This document shows, piece by piece, positions 9,174 through 18,577 of a stretch of 64,000 nt of DNA (within the stretch, counting starts at the first letter, position 1; each line of letters opens with the position of its first letter). The translations under genes and the position numbers were made by a program. The stretch comes from UBA1724 sp963621575 (lineage in GTDB: Bacteria > Verrucomicrobiota > Lentisphaeria > Oligosphaerales > Oligosphaeraceae). The stretch covers positions 62,001 to 126,000 of the forward strand of contig CAVFEH010000003.1 of assembly GCA_963621575.1 (NCBI GenBank), in the 5' to 3' direction. The notes beneath the pieces were generated by a model that was given only the letters and a program-made list of their open reading frames with translations, was not told the origin of the DNA and did not search any database.

Positions 9174-12100
9174 CTACTTCCAGGAGAATCGGATTTTTCC
9201 GACGCCTTGGATGGTAGAGACTTGGATTTGGGTGGGGATTCGTTCCTGGAGTTTTTCCACGTGGCTGATGATTCCGACGAGTTTCCCGTCGTCGGTATTG
9301 ATATTTGAGAGGAGTTCCAGGGCGGAATCCAGCTCGTTGGAATCCAGGGTCCCGAAACCCTCGTCCAGGAGGACGTTTCCGAGGGTGATGCGTTTGCTTT
9401 TGGCGCTCATGGCAGCCAGTCCCAGTGCCAGTGCGAGGCTGACCTCGAAGCGTTCGCCGCCGGAGAGGTTGCTTGCGGTGCGGAGGGTGTCGCCCTGGTA
9501 GTGGTCGATGACGGAGAGCTCCAGATCGTCGTTTTGGGGATCGTCCGCGGGGGTCATCTCCAGCGTGAAGTGTTGTCCGAAGAAGGCGGGGCGGTTTTCG
9601 TTGGCGTAGTGGAGCAATTGCCGGAAGGTATAGACCTGTGCCACCTTTCCGAAGTTGTCCCGGTGTTCGGTGGTGCCGAAGTATTTGTCCAGGGTTTCCC
9701 GCTTCTCGAAGACGGGTTGCAGCGCCTTCTGTTCCTGGAGGGCATCCTCCTGGCTCTTCCGGAGGGACTCATCGGCTTGGAGCTTCGCCTTGAGGTCGGA
9801 AATCCGGCTCAGGAGAGCCTTCTGGTTGGCGTCCAGCAGTTCCTTCCAGGCGAGAGTGTCCTCATAGGTGACATCCTGCGGGAGCTCTTTCCCGGCGTCC
9901 CGGACGCGGCCATCCTGGCGTTCCAGGGCGCTTTGCGCCTTTTCCACGGCGTTCTTCCGTTCGCCAAGGAAGTGTTCCAGGGTCTGGAATTCCTGGGGGG
10001 GCATGCGGAGCTCCAGGAAGGATTGTTCGTCAGAAAAGCCATTTTGCATCCTGGCGTCTTCCCATTTTGCACGGAGTTCCTCCAGTGCGGCGGCATCCCG
10101 TTGCAGTTTTGCGTTGAGGTCCTCCAGGTCCTTGGAGCGGGCGCCCAGGAGAGTCTCCTTCTCCTTTACCTCTCCATTGGCCTTCGCCAGGGCCTCCTGG
10201 TGACTCTTCTCCTCCTGCTTCAGCGCATTCTCCAATGTCTCCACCAACTGGTCGCCAAGCATCTCCTGGCGCCGCTTGCGGAGACCATCCAGCTTCTCCC
10301 GGAGACCGGCGTTCTTTTCCTGCTGTGCGGAGAGCTGGCTCTGCAGGGACTCCGACTTCGAGAAGAAGGCCGCTTCCCGTGTTTGGAATTCCTGGCGCCC
10401 CTTCTCCATGGCGTCCACTGCCTGACGGGATTCCCGGTGCCTCTGAATACGCTCCTCCAGCTGTTTCGGGAGGCGTTTGTGGTCCGTCCACTCCACCTGA
10501 AGCAACGTGTGGAGTTCCTTGGCGAGGGCCTGCGCCTCCTTTTTCGCGCCTTCTCTGGCCTCCTTCCATTTCTGGCCGGCGGTGTTGCGGCGTTTGAGAG
10601 CCTCCTCTTTCTGGATGACGAGGTTTGCGAGGTCCTTCCCTTGCAATTCCTGTTCGTGTCGCGTGGAGTTCAGCTTTTTGTTGGCATCCAGGAGTGCCGT
10701 CTTTGTTTCCTGGAGGTCGCCTACCGTCTTCCGAAGCATCTGGCAGAGCTCCATCGCCTGTTTCTGGGGTGCGGGGACGCCTTCGCAGTAGGGATGGGTG
10801 GTGGCCCCGCAGAGGGGGCAGGGCGTGCCGGGGGACAGGAAGACCTCCCGCTTCGCACCGTCTTGGAAGAACTCCTCCAACTTTTTGGCTGCACCCAGGT
10901 TGTTCAGCAATTCTTCCTCGGCATGGCCATTCAGGAGCTCCGACTGCCTGGCCTGGAGACGGGATATCTCCTCCTGACAGGATGAGATTTGCGCCTGCAG
11001 GGCCTTCCCTTTCTCCTGGAGCGTCTTCTCATCCTCTTCGTACGCACGCAGGGAGCGCTCTTCTTGCTCCTGGGACTCAAGCGCCTTCCCGGCGTCCTGC
11101 TCTAGGCGTACGACATCCTTTCGACGGGCCTCCCATTCTATTCTGCGGGCGGGCAGCTCTTCGTCCCCCGCATGGTCCGCGAGGTATTTCTGGGCATCCT
11201 CCGCCTGGCGGGAGTGTCCCTCCCAGGCGTCCTTCGCCTGCTGGAACTCCAGTCGGCAATTCCTTAGCTCGTCCTGAAGCGTCTTTTCCGTCTTGTCTTC
11301 CTCTTGGAGGAACATGGCCTTGGTGGTGATGTTGGAATCCAGCCCGCGCACCTCCCGGCAGAGGGACTCCTTCTTTTGCCGGGACACCTGGAATGCCTCC
11401 AGGGACTTTTGTGCTTCGCCTGCGTGGGCTTTGGCCTGGCTGAGGGCATTCGACAGCTCCTGTGTCTGGCGGACGAGCTCCTCCGCGCGGGACTCGTCCT
11501 TCCTGCGCTGCTCACTGGCGGCTTGCCACCGGTCGTATGCGTCCTGGCAGAGTTGCGCGCGGCGTGCGTCCTGGAGGCGTTTTCCCTCGGGGGCATTCGC
11601 CGCCCAGTCGGCATTTGCCGCCTCCCAGGCCATCCGGGCCTCCTCCAGGCACTTTTGCTCTTTTTTGAAATTCAGGAAGGCGTTCTCCCTGCGCTGTGCC
11701 TCCTGGGCTTGCGCCGCCAGGGACTGGGATTCCTTGTCACGCTCCGCCAGTTCTTTCCGGATTTCCGCGAGCTCCTCGTCAGACAAGGGCTTCTGGCCGT
11801 TCAGGCGGAGCTCCAAAGCCTTCATGCGCCTGTCGATGTCCAGGAAGTCCTCGTTGATTTTGCGCCCGATTTCGGTGTAGCGTTCGGTGCCGGTGATCTT
11901 CCGGAGCATCTCCACGCGTTCCTTGGGCTTGGATTTCAGGAAGGCATCGAAGCTTCCCTGGGCCAGCAACACGCACCGGGTGAACTCATCCAGGTCCATG
12001 CCCAGAAGCCGTTCGACATGCTTGCGGGTGTCTGAACTCTTGATGGGCAGCTGCCTGCCGTCTTCCACGAGGGTGTGCTCGTAGTTCTGCAGGGTGTTGT

Positions 12101-13682
12101 TTTTTCTGCTGCGTCTCCGCGCGTGGCGGAAGCACGCGCGGTACTCCTTGAGGCCCAGAGAGAAGGTCAGCTCCGCCAGGAGTTCCTTCTCGTTGAGATT
12201 GATGACGTCGTCGCGGGAGTTCGTGATCTTGACGCGTGGGGTTTCTGCGAAGAGTGCCAGGCAGATGGCGTCCAGGATACTGGTTTTCCCTGCGCCGGTG
12301 GGGCCGCAGATAAGGAAGATTCCGTTTCGGAAGGCGGGATTTTGGAAGTCGATGGTGGTGGATCCCCTGAGGGAGTTCACGTTTTGAATGACGAGCTTCC
12401 GGAACTGCATGCGTCCCACGGGGGGATCGGCGGGAGCCTCCCTCCGCCGGGAGGGATCCTCCGCCTTGCTTTGGGATTCCCGGAAGAGCATCTGGTATTC
12501 CTCCAAGGATTCCCGGGAGAGCTCCGGCTGGCGCTTCTCCATATACTTCAGGAAGAGCTGCTCCGGCGTCATGTCCGCGAGGGAGGCCGGCGCCTCTTCT
12601 GCGCCATCAGCCGCGGTTTTCGATTCCTCCCGCAACTCCGTCTCCAGAATCTGGATGGGGCTGTCCTCGACATCCTTCAGCAGCACAGCATTCCAGCCGG
12701 TGATCTCCGGACGACGGGTGCAGACCACCTTCACCCACAGATTCTCGCCGCCGCACTCCTTCTTGAGGTCCTTCAGAGAGCTCTGCAATTCCTCCAGGGT
12801 GCCCTTCAGACAGGCCATTTTGTGGAAGCATTCACGGGGCAGCGGGATGGGGCGTGGCGCAGAGAGGTCGGTGGTGTCCAGCAGGACCACCTGGGTTTCA
12901 TACTGCTCCTCCTCCCGAAAGTTCATGGGGAGGAGGGATCCGGCGTAGCGCCAATTCCCGTGTCCGTTCAGGGCTTGGGGACGATGGATGTGTCCCAGGG
13001 CCAGGTACGCGAAGCCGTCGGCGAGACCCTCCAGGGACACGTCCCGCACGTTTCCGGCCTGCGGCTCGCGCCCCTTGCGAGTGCCAAGGGTGCTTCCCTG
13101 TGCGTAGAGGTGTCCCATGCCCAGGATCGGCACCGAGGGATCCTTGCGCTGCGCGGCCGCCAGGTCATAGACCTTCCGGTAGTGTTCGCGGATGCCGCGG
13201 CGGACGGCTTCGTCTCGATCCACGGCGCTCTCGCCCTCGACGGGCGTTTCGGTCCGGACTTCGCAGGGGCGCAGGTAGGGGACTGCGCAGATGTATGCGG
13301 TTGGATGCTCTGGATCCCCCAGGGGGATGACCTCCCTGGCGGGGTCGTCGCGGTCGATTTGAGGGACCACGTGGATTCCCATGAGCTGGAGCAGGTCTCC
13401 GGGAGCCTTCAACTGCGCGGGGCTGTCGTGGTTGCCGGCGATGATGACCACTTGCTGGCATCCGGCCTGGTGGAGGTCCCGCAGGAAGGTGTAGTAGAGG
13501 TTTTCGGATTCGCTGGAGGGGGTTCCTGTGTCGAAGACATCACCGGAGACCAGCACCGCCTCCACGGACTCTTTTTTCACCAGCTTCGTCAGGAAGGCGA
13601 AGGCCTTTTGGAATTCGGGTGCGCGGCTTTGATTGTGGAGTCTGCAACCCAGATGGATGTCGCCAATGTGCAGTAGTTTCAT
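9174..13682 (-). CDS. sbcDC: SbcD-SbcC fusion: Mre11-type nuclease joined to Rad50-type ATPase
   Basis: One 1502-residue open frame encodes both subunits of the SbcCD (Mre11-Rad50) DNA end-processing complex. Residues 1 to about 400 are SbcD: GDIHLG (7-12), SGDVFD (46-51), GNHD (83-86) and GHIH (230-233) supply the metal ligands of the phosphoesterase. A polar linker leads to Met425, where SbcC begins (MQFRKLVIQNV). Walker A GPTGAGKT lies at 460-467, a long coiled coil follows with the zinc hook CPLC (955-958) at its apex, and a second coiled coil returns to LSGGER (about 1406-1411) and Walker B LLDEGFG (Asp1440-Glu1441). ATG 13682 has GGGAGG seven bases upstream. No stop and no Shine-Dalgarno lies at the junction. 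It is last in a long co-oriented run. Confidence 0.93.
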   Translation of the reverse strand: MKLLHIGDIHLGCRLHNQSRAPEFQKAFAFLTKLVKKESVEAVLVSGDVFDTGTPSSESENLYYTFLRDLHQAGCQQVVIIAGNHDSPAQLKAPGDLLQLMGIHVVPQIDRDDPAREVIPLGDPEHPTAYICAVPYLRPCEVRTETPVEGESAVDRDEAVRRGIREHYRKVYDLAAAQRKDPSVPILGMGHLYAQGSTLGTRKGREPQAGNVRDVSLEGLADGFAYLALGHIHRPQALNGHGNWRYAGSLLPMNFREEEQYETQVVLLDTTDLSAPRPIPLPRECFHKMACLKGTLEELQSSLKDLKKECGGENLWVKVVCTRRPEITGWNAVLLKDVEDSPIQILETELREESKTAADGAEEAPASLADMTPEQLFLKYMEKRQPELSRESLEEYQMLFRESQSKAEDPSRRREAPADPPVGRMQFRKLVIQNVNSLRGSTTIDFQNPAFRNGIFLICGPTGAGKTSILDAICLALFAETPRVKITNSRDDVINLNEKELLAELTFSLGLKEYRACFRHARRRSRKNNTLQNYEHTLVEDGRQLPIKSSDTRKHVERLLGMDLDEFTRCVLLAQGSFDAFLKSKPKERVEMLRKITGTERYTEIGRKINEDFLDIDRRMKALELRLNGQKPLSDEELAEIRKELAERDKESQSLAAQAQEAQRRENAFLNFKKEQKCLEEARMAWEAANADWAANAPEGKRLQDARRAQLCQDAYDRWQAASEQRRKDESRAEELVRQTQELSNALSQAKAHAGEAQKSLEAFQVSRQKKESLCREVRGLDSNITTKAMFLQEEDKTEKTLQDELRNCRLEFQQAKDAWEGHSRQAEDAQKYLADHAGDEELPARRIEWEARRKDVVRLEQDAGKALESQEQEERSLRAYEEDEKTLQEKGKALQAQISSCQEEISRLQARQSELLNGHAEEELLNNLGAAKKLEEFFQDGAKREVFLSPGTPCPLCGATTHPYCEGVPAPQKQAMELCQMLRKTVGDLQETKTALLDANKKLNSTRHEQELQGKDLANLVIQKEEALKRRNTAGQKWKEAREGAKKEAQALAKELHTLLQVEWTDHKRLPKQLEERIQRHRESRQAVDAMEKGRQEFQTREAAFFSKSESLQSQLSAQQEKNAGLREKLDGLRKRRQEMLGDQLVETLENALKQEEKSHQEALAKANGEVKEKETLLGARSKDLEDLNAKLQRDAAALEELRAKWEDARMQNGFSDEQSFLELRMPPQEFQTLEHFLGERKNAVEKAQSALERQDGRVRDAGKELPQDVTYEDTLAWKELLDANQKALLSRISDLKAKLQADESLRKSQEDALQEQKALQPVFEKRETLDKYFGTTEHRDNFGKVAQVYTFRQLLHYANENRPAFFGQHFTLEMTPADDPQNDDLELSVIDHYQGDTLRTASNLSGGERFEVSLALALGLAAMSAKSKRITLGNVLLDEGFGTLDSNELDSALELLSNINTDDGKLVGIISHVEKLQERIPTQIQVSTIQGVGKIRFSWK

Positions 13683-13866
13683 AATTCCTCCCTGTTCGTA
13701 GGTTGTTGCATTCGTCCCGTGCCAATATCCCAAGGACGATGCTTGTTTCCAAGGGCAGTTCGAAATGTTCCTCTCGTTCCGGGAGAATCCGACCGGCGCG
13801 GGAGAATCTTTCCCCGCCCGGAAAAATCCTGATGCCCCTCCTCCGTCTCCCCTCTGTTTGGTGCGC

Positions 13867-15219
13867 TCAGTCGATTCTGGGCCTGGGGGTGTCGTGTTGC
13901 GGGAAAGCGGCGAGGAAGAAGAATGCGAGGCAGAGGATGACGGAGACGAGGGATCCGGAGGTCGTGGCCAGTCCCATGGGATAGAGTGTGGTGGGGAACT
14001 TGACGGAGGCCAGGTATGCCAGGGGGATCCGCGCCACCAGGATGGAGGTCACGTTGTGGGCGAAGGAGAGTCCGGAGCGTCCGTAGGCGCAGAAGAATCC
14101 GCTGAAGCAGAAGTGTATGCCGGCCAGGAAGCAATCCCAGACGTATCCGCGCATGTATTCGCCGCCCATTTGGATGACCTCGGGGTCCGTGGTGAAGCAG
14201 GCGACGCTCTGTTCGGGCCAGATGTGCATTGCCGCCACGCAGGCAAGTCCGTAGACCATGGCGAATCCCAGTGCGCAGAAGAGGGTCTGCCGTGCGCGGG
14301 AGTGCAGTCCTGCGCCGGCGTTCTGGGCGCCCATGGCGGAGATGGAGGAGAGCATTGCGGAGGGGACCAGGAAAAGGAATCCGATCTCTTTCTCCACGAT
14401 GCCAACGGCGGCGGCGTCCTGGACTCCGCGGAGGTTCGCAATGACCGTGATGACCATGAACGCCACCTGGATGAAGCCGTCCTGGCAGCAGACGGGGATT
14501 CCGATGGCGAGGATTTCGCGGAGGGTTCGTCCGTGGAGCTGGAAGTCGGTTTTCCTGAGGGGGATTCCCAGGGGGCGTCGTCGGAGGGAGAGGAGCGCGG
14601 CGCCCACGGAAAGTGCCTGTGAGGCGATGGTGGCCAGTGCGGCGCCGGCGGGGCCCATTTTCAGTGCTCCTACCAGAAGAAGGTCCAACAGCAGGTTCGC
14701 GACGCCGGCCAGCGCCACGAAGACCAAGGGGCTCTTGGAGTCGCCCAGTCCCCGCAGGATGGCGCTATAGAGGTTGTACCCCATGAGGAAGGGCAGCCCG
14801 CAGAAGCAGATCCGGAGATACTGGAGAGTCTGTAAACGGGATTCTTCGGGGGTGGCGATCAGGGTGATGATGGCGGGTGCCAGGAACCATAGGAGGACCG
14901 CCAGCGCCAGGGAGAGCGCCATGAAGAAATAGACTGTGTTGCCCACAATGCGCCCCAGGGCCTGGCGGTTCCCTGCGCCGGTGGTGCGGGCGATGAGGAC
15001 CGTGGACCCCACGGCCAGGCCCAGCGCCATGACGGTGAGCGCATGCATGATCTGGCTGCCCACCGCCACGGCCGTGATCTCCTCCACTGCGCCAAAGCGC
15101 CCCACCACCAGCAGATCCACCATGCCGTAGAGGGTCTGGAGGAAGCAGGAAAGGAGGAAGGGCAGGGAGAATGCGAAGAGGGTCTTCGGGATGCTGCCGC
15201 GGGTGAGGTCCTGTATCAT
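13867..15219 (-). CDS. MATE family efflux transporter
   Basis: Inner-membrane protein of 450 residues with twelve predicted helices in two six-helix halves. It opens with DLTRGSIPKTLFAFSLPFLL, the usual MATE N-terminus, followed by MVDLLVVGRFG and ARTTGAGNRQALGRIVGNTV. Family members export cationic drugs, toxins or lipid-linked compounds against Na+ or H+. It is the eighth gene in its run, 39 bp after gmk, with sugar-nucleotide and O-antigen-like genes further upstream, so a role in exporting a cell-surface precursor is possible but unproven. No good ribosome-binding site precedes ATG 15219. Confidence 0.9.
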   Translation of the reverse strand: MIQDLTRGSIPKTLFAFSLPFLLSCFLQTLYGMVDLLVVGRFGAVEEITAVAVGSQIMHALTVMALGLAVGSTVLIARTTGAGNRQALGRIVGNTVYFFMALSLALAVLLWFLAPAIITLIATPEESRLQTLQYLRICFCGLPFLMGYNLYSAILRGLGDSKSPLVFVALAGVANLLLDLLLVGALKMGPAGAALATIASQALSVGAALLSLRRRPLGIPLRKTDFQLHGRTLREILAIGIPVCCQDGFIQVAFMVITVIANLRGVQDAAAVGIVEKEIGFLFLVPSAMLSSISAMGAQNAGAGLHSRARQTLFCALGFAMVYGLACVAAMHIWPEQSVACFTTDPEVIQMGGEYMRGYVWDCFLAGIHFCFSGFFCAYGRSGLSFAHNVTSILVARIPLAYLASVKFPTTLYPMGLATTSGSLVSVILCLAFFFLAAFPQHDTPRPRID

Positions 15220-15258
15220 GGCCGTGGAATGCTTCTGCGGGGTATGCCTGCAGTCGCA

Positions 15259-15879
15259 CTATGCTTTTTGGGGGGCCCGGGGCCAGGTGTTCCGCTGGAC
15301 GCGGCAGGTGGCGGCCAGGAGGATGGCCTTCAGACGCTTCGCCGCGTCGTCGAGGTTGTCATTCACCACGAGATACTGGTATTCTTTCCAGGCCTCCATC
15401 TCCTTCCTGGCATTGGCCAGGCGGCGCTGGAGGCTTTCGGGGGACTCGGTTCCACGCTTGCGCAGGCGCTGTTCCAGGACCTCCAGGGAGGGTGGGGCCA
15501 GGAAGACGAACTCCACGTGGTCCCGGAGGAAGTCCGGGGAGAGGGCCTGCCGGACTTGCCGGGCGCCCTGGACATCGATGTCCAGCAGCAGGATCCTGTC
15601 TTCCTCCAGGGCGCGGAACATGGGGGCCTTGGGGGTGCCATAGAAGTTCCCGTGGACATTGGCGTATTCCAGGAAGTCGCCGCGTTCGATGCCGCGGTGG
15701 AAGAGCTCCTGGGAGAGAAAGTGGTAGTCCGTGCCGTCCTTTTCCATGGGCCTGGGCGGACGGGTGGTGCAGGAGATGGAGAAGAGGAGCTGTGGAAAGT
15801 CCTGCCGGATTTTCTGGACGAGGGTGGACTTCCCGGTGCCGCTGGGTCCGGAGAGAACGAGTGCGAAGCCGTTGTTCAT
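15259..15879 (-). CDS. gmk: Guanylate kinase
   Basis: Cytoplasmic enzyme of 206 residues that phosphorylates GMP to GDP with ATP. The P-loop GPSGTGKST lies at residues 10-18. The GMP-binding region follows with SISCTTRPPRPMEKDGTDYHF and FLEYANVHGNFYGTPK, then LLLDIDVQGARQVR and EFVFLAPPSLEVLEQRLRKRG. Its ATG overlaps the stop codon of the upstream O-antigen-ligase-like gene by four bases (ATGA), so translation is probably coupled. The C-terminal 20 residues are basic and unrelated to the core. In many bacteria gmk pairs with rpoZ; here it does not. Confidence 0.96.
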   Translation of the reverse strand: MNNGFALVLSGPSGTGKSTLVQKIRQDFPQLLFSISCTTRPPRPMEKDGTDYHFLSQELFHRGIERGDFLEYANVHGNFYGTPKAPMFRALEEDRILLLDIDVQGARQVRQALSPDFLRDHVEFVFLAPPSLEVLEQRLRKRGTESPESLQRRLANARKEMEAWKEYQYLVVNDNLDDAAKRLKAILLAATCRVQRNTWPRAPQKA

Positions 15880-17885
15880 GGTGTGTTCTCCGGGAGGAGG
15901 AAACGGAGGGTTCTGTGGGAGAGGTCTTCGGGGACGCCGTCGGTGTCCAGGGGGGCCAGGAGGGGTCGGAGCCGCCAGGCGTCCTGCCGGGGGAGGGAGA
16001 GGATTTGCACGCGGAGCTCCTGTGGGAGCCGTTCCCGGAGTTCCATGGGCAGGAAGGCCAGGCGCACGCGGTCCCCGGCGGGGAGCGCAGGATGGCGTTC
16101 TTCAAGGCCATGAAGGAGCCACCAGGAGAGGTTGGTGGGATGCCAGAGGCGCAGCTCGTCCAGCGCCTTCCGGGCGCCGGGATCGTCGCCGGTGAGCTCC
16201 GCCAGGCGCCACTTCCGCAGCATGGTGGTGGAGCGGTGGGGGGCGCGGAGGCGCAACTCCTTCAGGGCCTCCCAGGCGGTGGGATAGTCCTCCTGGGCCA
16301 GGGCCAGATCCGCCAGCAGCCGGGGCGGAATGGGTGCGGAGGGATCCTGGCGGATGGCGTCCAGGAGGAGCTTCTTTTTGCGTGGGTAGGATGCGGCTTG
16401 GTCCCGGAGGGCATTCTGCGCCAGCTGGAAACTCCGTTTGCCTGGAGCCTCGTGGAGCTCCGAGAGACAAAGAAGCGCCAGCAGGAGCAGCGGCGCCCGG
16501 GAGAGCCACCGGCGGAGACGGGAGGACGAGGCGGCCGGGGCGCCTTGTGTCTCGCCATTCTCCCGCAGGAGGAGCCCCAGGGAGCCGGCGAGGGTGGCGG
16601 TGGAGAGGACGGTGTCGTTGAACTGGACCAACGCGTGCGCGGTCCAGGCGGTCCACGCTCCCAGAATGGCCAGCTGCCGTGGAGAGAGGGGCGTTTTTCG
16701 GCGTTTCAGCAGGTAGATTGCGGCGGCCAGGGGAGCCAGGAGCCGTGCCAGGGCCTCCAGGGCCCCGGGGATGCCGCACTGGGAGAGCTGTGCGAAGAAG
16801 AGGGAGTGGGGGTCCCGGGCCTCGTCACCCTCCCAGGTTTTCAGCCGGAAGTGCCAGGGATAGAATTCCCCGAGGCCCGCGCCCAGCATGGGGAATTGCT
16901 TGTAGATCTTCCAGGCGGTCTGGTAGTATTCCAAGCGGACGGTGACGGTTTCCAACTTTCGACGGGAGAGGCGGTTTAGCACGGTGACGGCCCCCAGGGC
17001 GCCTAGAAGGAGGAGACAGGCCAGCAGGATTCGTCCTGCGCGTCCCAGACGCCGTCCGAGATGGCAGAGCGCGGCAAGGAGGATTCCGGCGAAGGCGCCC
17101 AGCATGGCGCCGCGGCTCCCGCTGAAGACCAGTGCGCCTGCGCCTAGAATGACGGCGGCCCCCAGGAGGAGCGCGGTGGCGGTTTTGGGGGAGGAGCATT
17201 TTCGGGCCAGTTGCCGGGCTTCCCAGAGGAGGAAGGGCAGGGCGAGCAGGAGTTGTGCCCCGTAGGCATTGGGGTCGCCGAAGGAGCCCAGGGAGCGTGT
17301 CTGGCGCATCTTTGCGTCCATGAGCTGGCTGAGGGCCTGCCCCGTCTGGCGCGCGTATTCCAGTTGCGCCTGGTATTCCCGTTCCAGTCCGCCGAAGTGC
17401 TGGATCCATCCCTGGAGGGCGGCGACGAGGGCGCCGGCGGCCATGGCGTGGCAGAGCCAGGGGATGATTCCGGGATCCCGTTTCGTGGCCATCCAGAGCG
17501 CCCAGCAGACGGCGGCCACGGTGAGGAAGTGCCGCATCCATGCGGCGGCGAAGGCGCGCTCGGTGGTGTGGACCAGTCCGGCGATTCCGCAGAGGACGGT
17601 TGCGGTGGCCAAAAGAGGCAGCGCCAGGCCGGCGTCCGGGGGCAGGGCGAGTCTGCGACACTGCCAGAGTTCCGCCAGGAGCAGCGCGGCGGCGATGGCG
17701 GCCAGTAGAAAGTGGGGCTGGATTGTGAGGAGGAGCAGCTCCCAGAGGTCCGTGGGGAAGAGCGCGATCTCTGAGGACCCCACGGCGTAGTTCCAGCGGA
17801 AGGGCACCATGAAGAAGAAGAGCGCCCAGAGGATGCGTGCGGGCAGCAGTGGCGCGGTCCGGTTGTTGTTCCGGGGCTGTGTCAT
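15876..17885 (-). CDS. O-antigen ligase/polymerase-like membrane protein with TPR-like tail
   Basis: A 669-residue protein with roughly 11-13 membrane helices in the first 430 residues and a soluble helical tail. The Wzy_C/WaaL hallmark FSGSRGAMLGAFAG is followed by a large periplasmic loop containing GAGLGEFYPWHF. Such proteins ligate or polymerise undecaprenyl-linked glycans on the periplasmic face. The tail (about 470-669) has repeated helix pairs such as YPTAWEALKELRLRAP, suggesting TPR-like contacts. The frame stays open upstream to 18404 over the RicT gene, but ATG 17885 is chosen because it overlaps the RicT stop by ATGA and begins just before the first helix. Which glycan it handles is unknown. 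Confidence 0.75.
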   Translation of the reverse strand: MTQPRNNNRTAPLLPARILWALFFFMVPFRWNYAVGSSEIALFPTDLWELLLLTIQPHFLLAAIAAALLLAELWQCRRLALPPDAGLALPLLATATVLCGIAGLVHTTERAFAAAWMRHFLTVAAVCWALWMATKRDPGIIPWLCHAMAAGALVAALQGWIQHFGGLEREYQAQLEYARQTGQALSQLMDAKMRQTRSLGSFGDPNAYGAQLLLALPFLLWEARQLARKCSSPKTATALLLGAAVILGAGALVFSGSRGAMLGAFAGILLAALCHLGRRLGRAGRILLACLLLLGALGAVTVLNRLSRRKLETVTVRLEYYQTAWKIYKQFPMLGAGLGEFYPWHFRLKTWEGDEARDPHSLFFAQLSQCGIPGALEALARLLAPLAAAIYLLKRRKTPLSPRQLAILGAWTAWTAHALVQFNDTVLSTATLAGSLGLLLRENGETQGAPAASSSRLRRWLSRAPLLLLALLCLSELHEAPGKRSFQLAQNALRDQAASYPRKKKLLLDAIRQDPSAPIPPRLLADLALAQEDYPTAWEALKELRLRAPHRSTTMLRKWRLAELTGDDPGARKALDELRLWHPTNLSWWLLHGLEERHPALPAGDRVRLAFLPMELRERLPQELRVQILSLPRQDAWRLRPLLAPLDTDGVPEDLSHRTLRFLLPENTP

Positions 17886-18577
17886 GACTGTCGCGGGGGG
17901 CGGTGGGGGGCGTCGAAGAGTTCGAAGCGGAGGCAGCAGCGGGGGGCTCCGCAGAGCCCGGTTTTGGAGGCGGACTGCTGTTGCGTTGCGTGGCCGGAGG
18001 CGACCCTGAGGGAGAGGAAGGTATGGCAGCAGAGGGTGCGGCCGCAGATGCCGATGCCCCCTAGAATGGATGCCTCCTGCGGATGGGAGATCTGCCGCAT
18101 CTCGAGACGGTAGGGCAGCATGGCGTTCAGGTCTTTCAGCAGTGCCCGGAAGTCCACGCGTCCTTCGGCGACGTAGAGACAGAGGAGGACCTTGCCGTCC
18201 AGGGTGAGGTGCAGGGCGGTGGGATGCATGGTGTCCAGGCGGTTTGCCCGGACGCGCTCCTGGATTTTCGGAAGGAGTGCGGCGGCGGTTCGCTCGTTGT
18301 CGCGGATGACAAGGAGGTCCTCTTGGCTTGCGCGGCGCAACGCCACGGGGAGCTTCGTCCCCTCCAGGCGTCGGATAGTCTGCTGGCGCCGCCGCTCCTC
18401 CCATGGGTCAAGGCTTTCGGAGGGTTCCTCGGGGCATTCCCCCTGGATGCGGCCGGCCTCCAGGGTCTTCTCCCACTGGCATACCACCAGGTCGCCGGCG
18501 CGCAATCCCCACTCCTCCGGGGCGGCGCACTCCAAGGCCACGCCGGGGAGGATCTGCTGTCGATAGAGTCGGAACAT
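17882..18577 (-). CDS. RicT/YaaT-like PSP1-domain protein
   Basis: Cytoplasmic protein of 231 residues with the PSP1 C-terminal domain. Residues around GGIGICGRTLCC and later GLCGAPRCCLRFE form the two Cys-rich motifs (CGxxxCC twice) that define RicT/YaaT. In Bacillus the Ric proteins carry Fe-S clusters and stimulate RNase Y-dependent RNA maturation; outside Firmicutes the role is less clear. It is shorter than typical RicT proteins (about 270 residues) because the spacer between the Cys motifs and the N-terminus are reduced. The start overlaps the stop of the upstream epimerase gene, and the stop overlaps the next start (ATGA), giving tight translational coupling on both sides. No RicA or RicF gene is seen. 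Confidence 0.85.
   Translation of the reverse strand: MFRLYRQQILPGVALECAAPEEWGLRAGDLVVCQWEKTLEAGRIQGECPEEPSESLDPWEERRRQQTIRRLEGTKLPVALRRASQEDLLVIRDNERTAAALLPKIQERVRANRLDTMHPTALHLTLDGKVLLCLYVAEGRVDFRALLKDLNAMLPYRLEMRQISHPQEASILGGIGICGRTLCCHTFLSLRVASGHATQQQSASKTGLCGAPRCCLRFELFDAPHRPPRQS

Noticed and set aside
12340..12480. Separate SbcC gene starting at Met425 (12410)
   Set aside because: No ribosome-binding site before it and no stop of SbcD; a single frame is the simpler reading, although internal initiation cannot be excluded.
17886..18404. 173-codon N-terminal extension of the O-antigen-ligase-like protein
   Set aside because: It lies inside the RicT gene in another frame and is Pro/Arg rich; ATG 17885 with an ATGA overlap explains the gene better.
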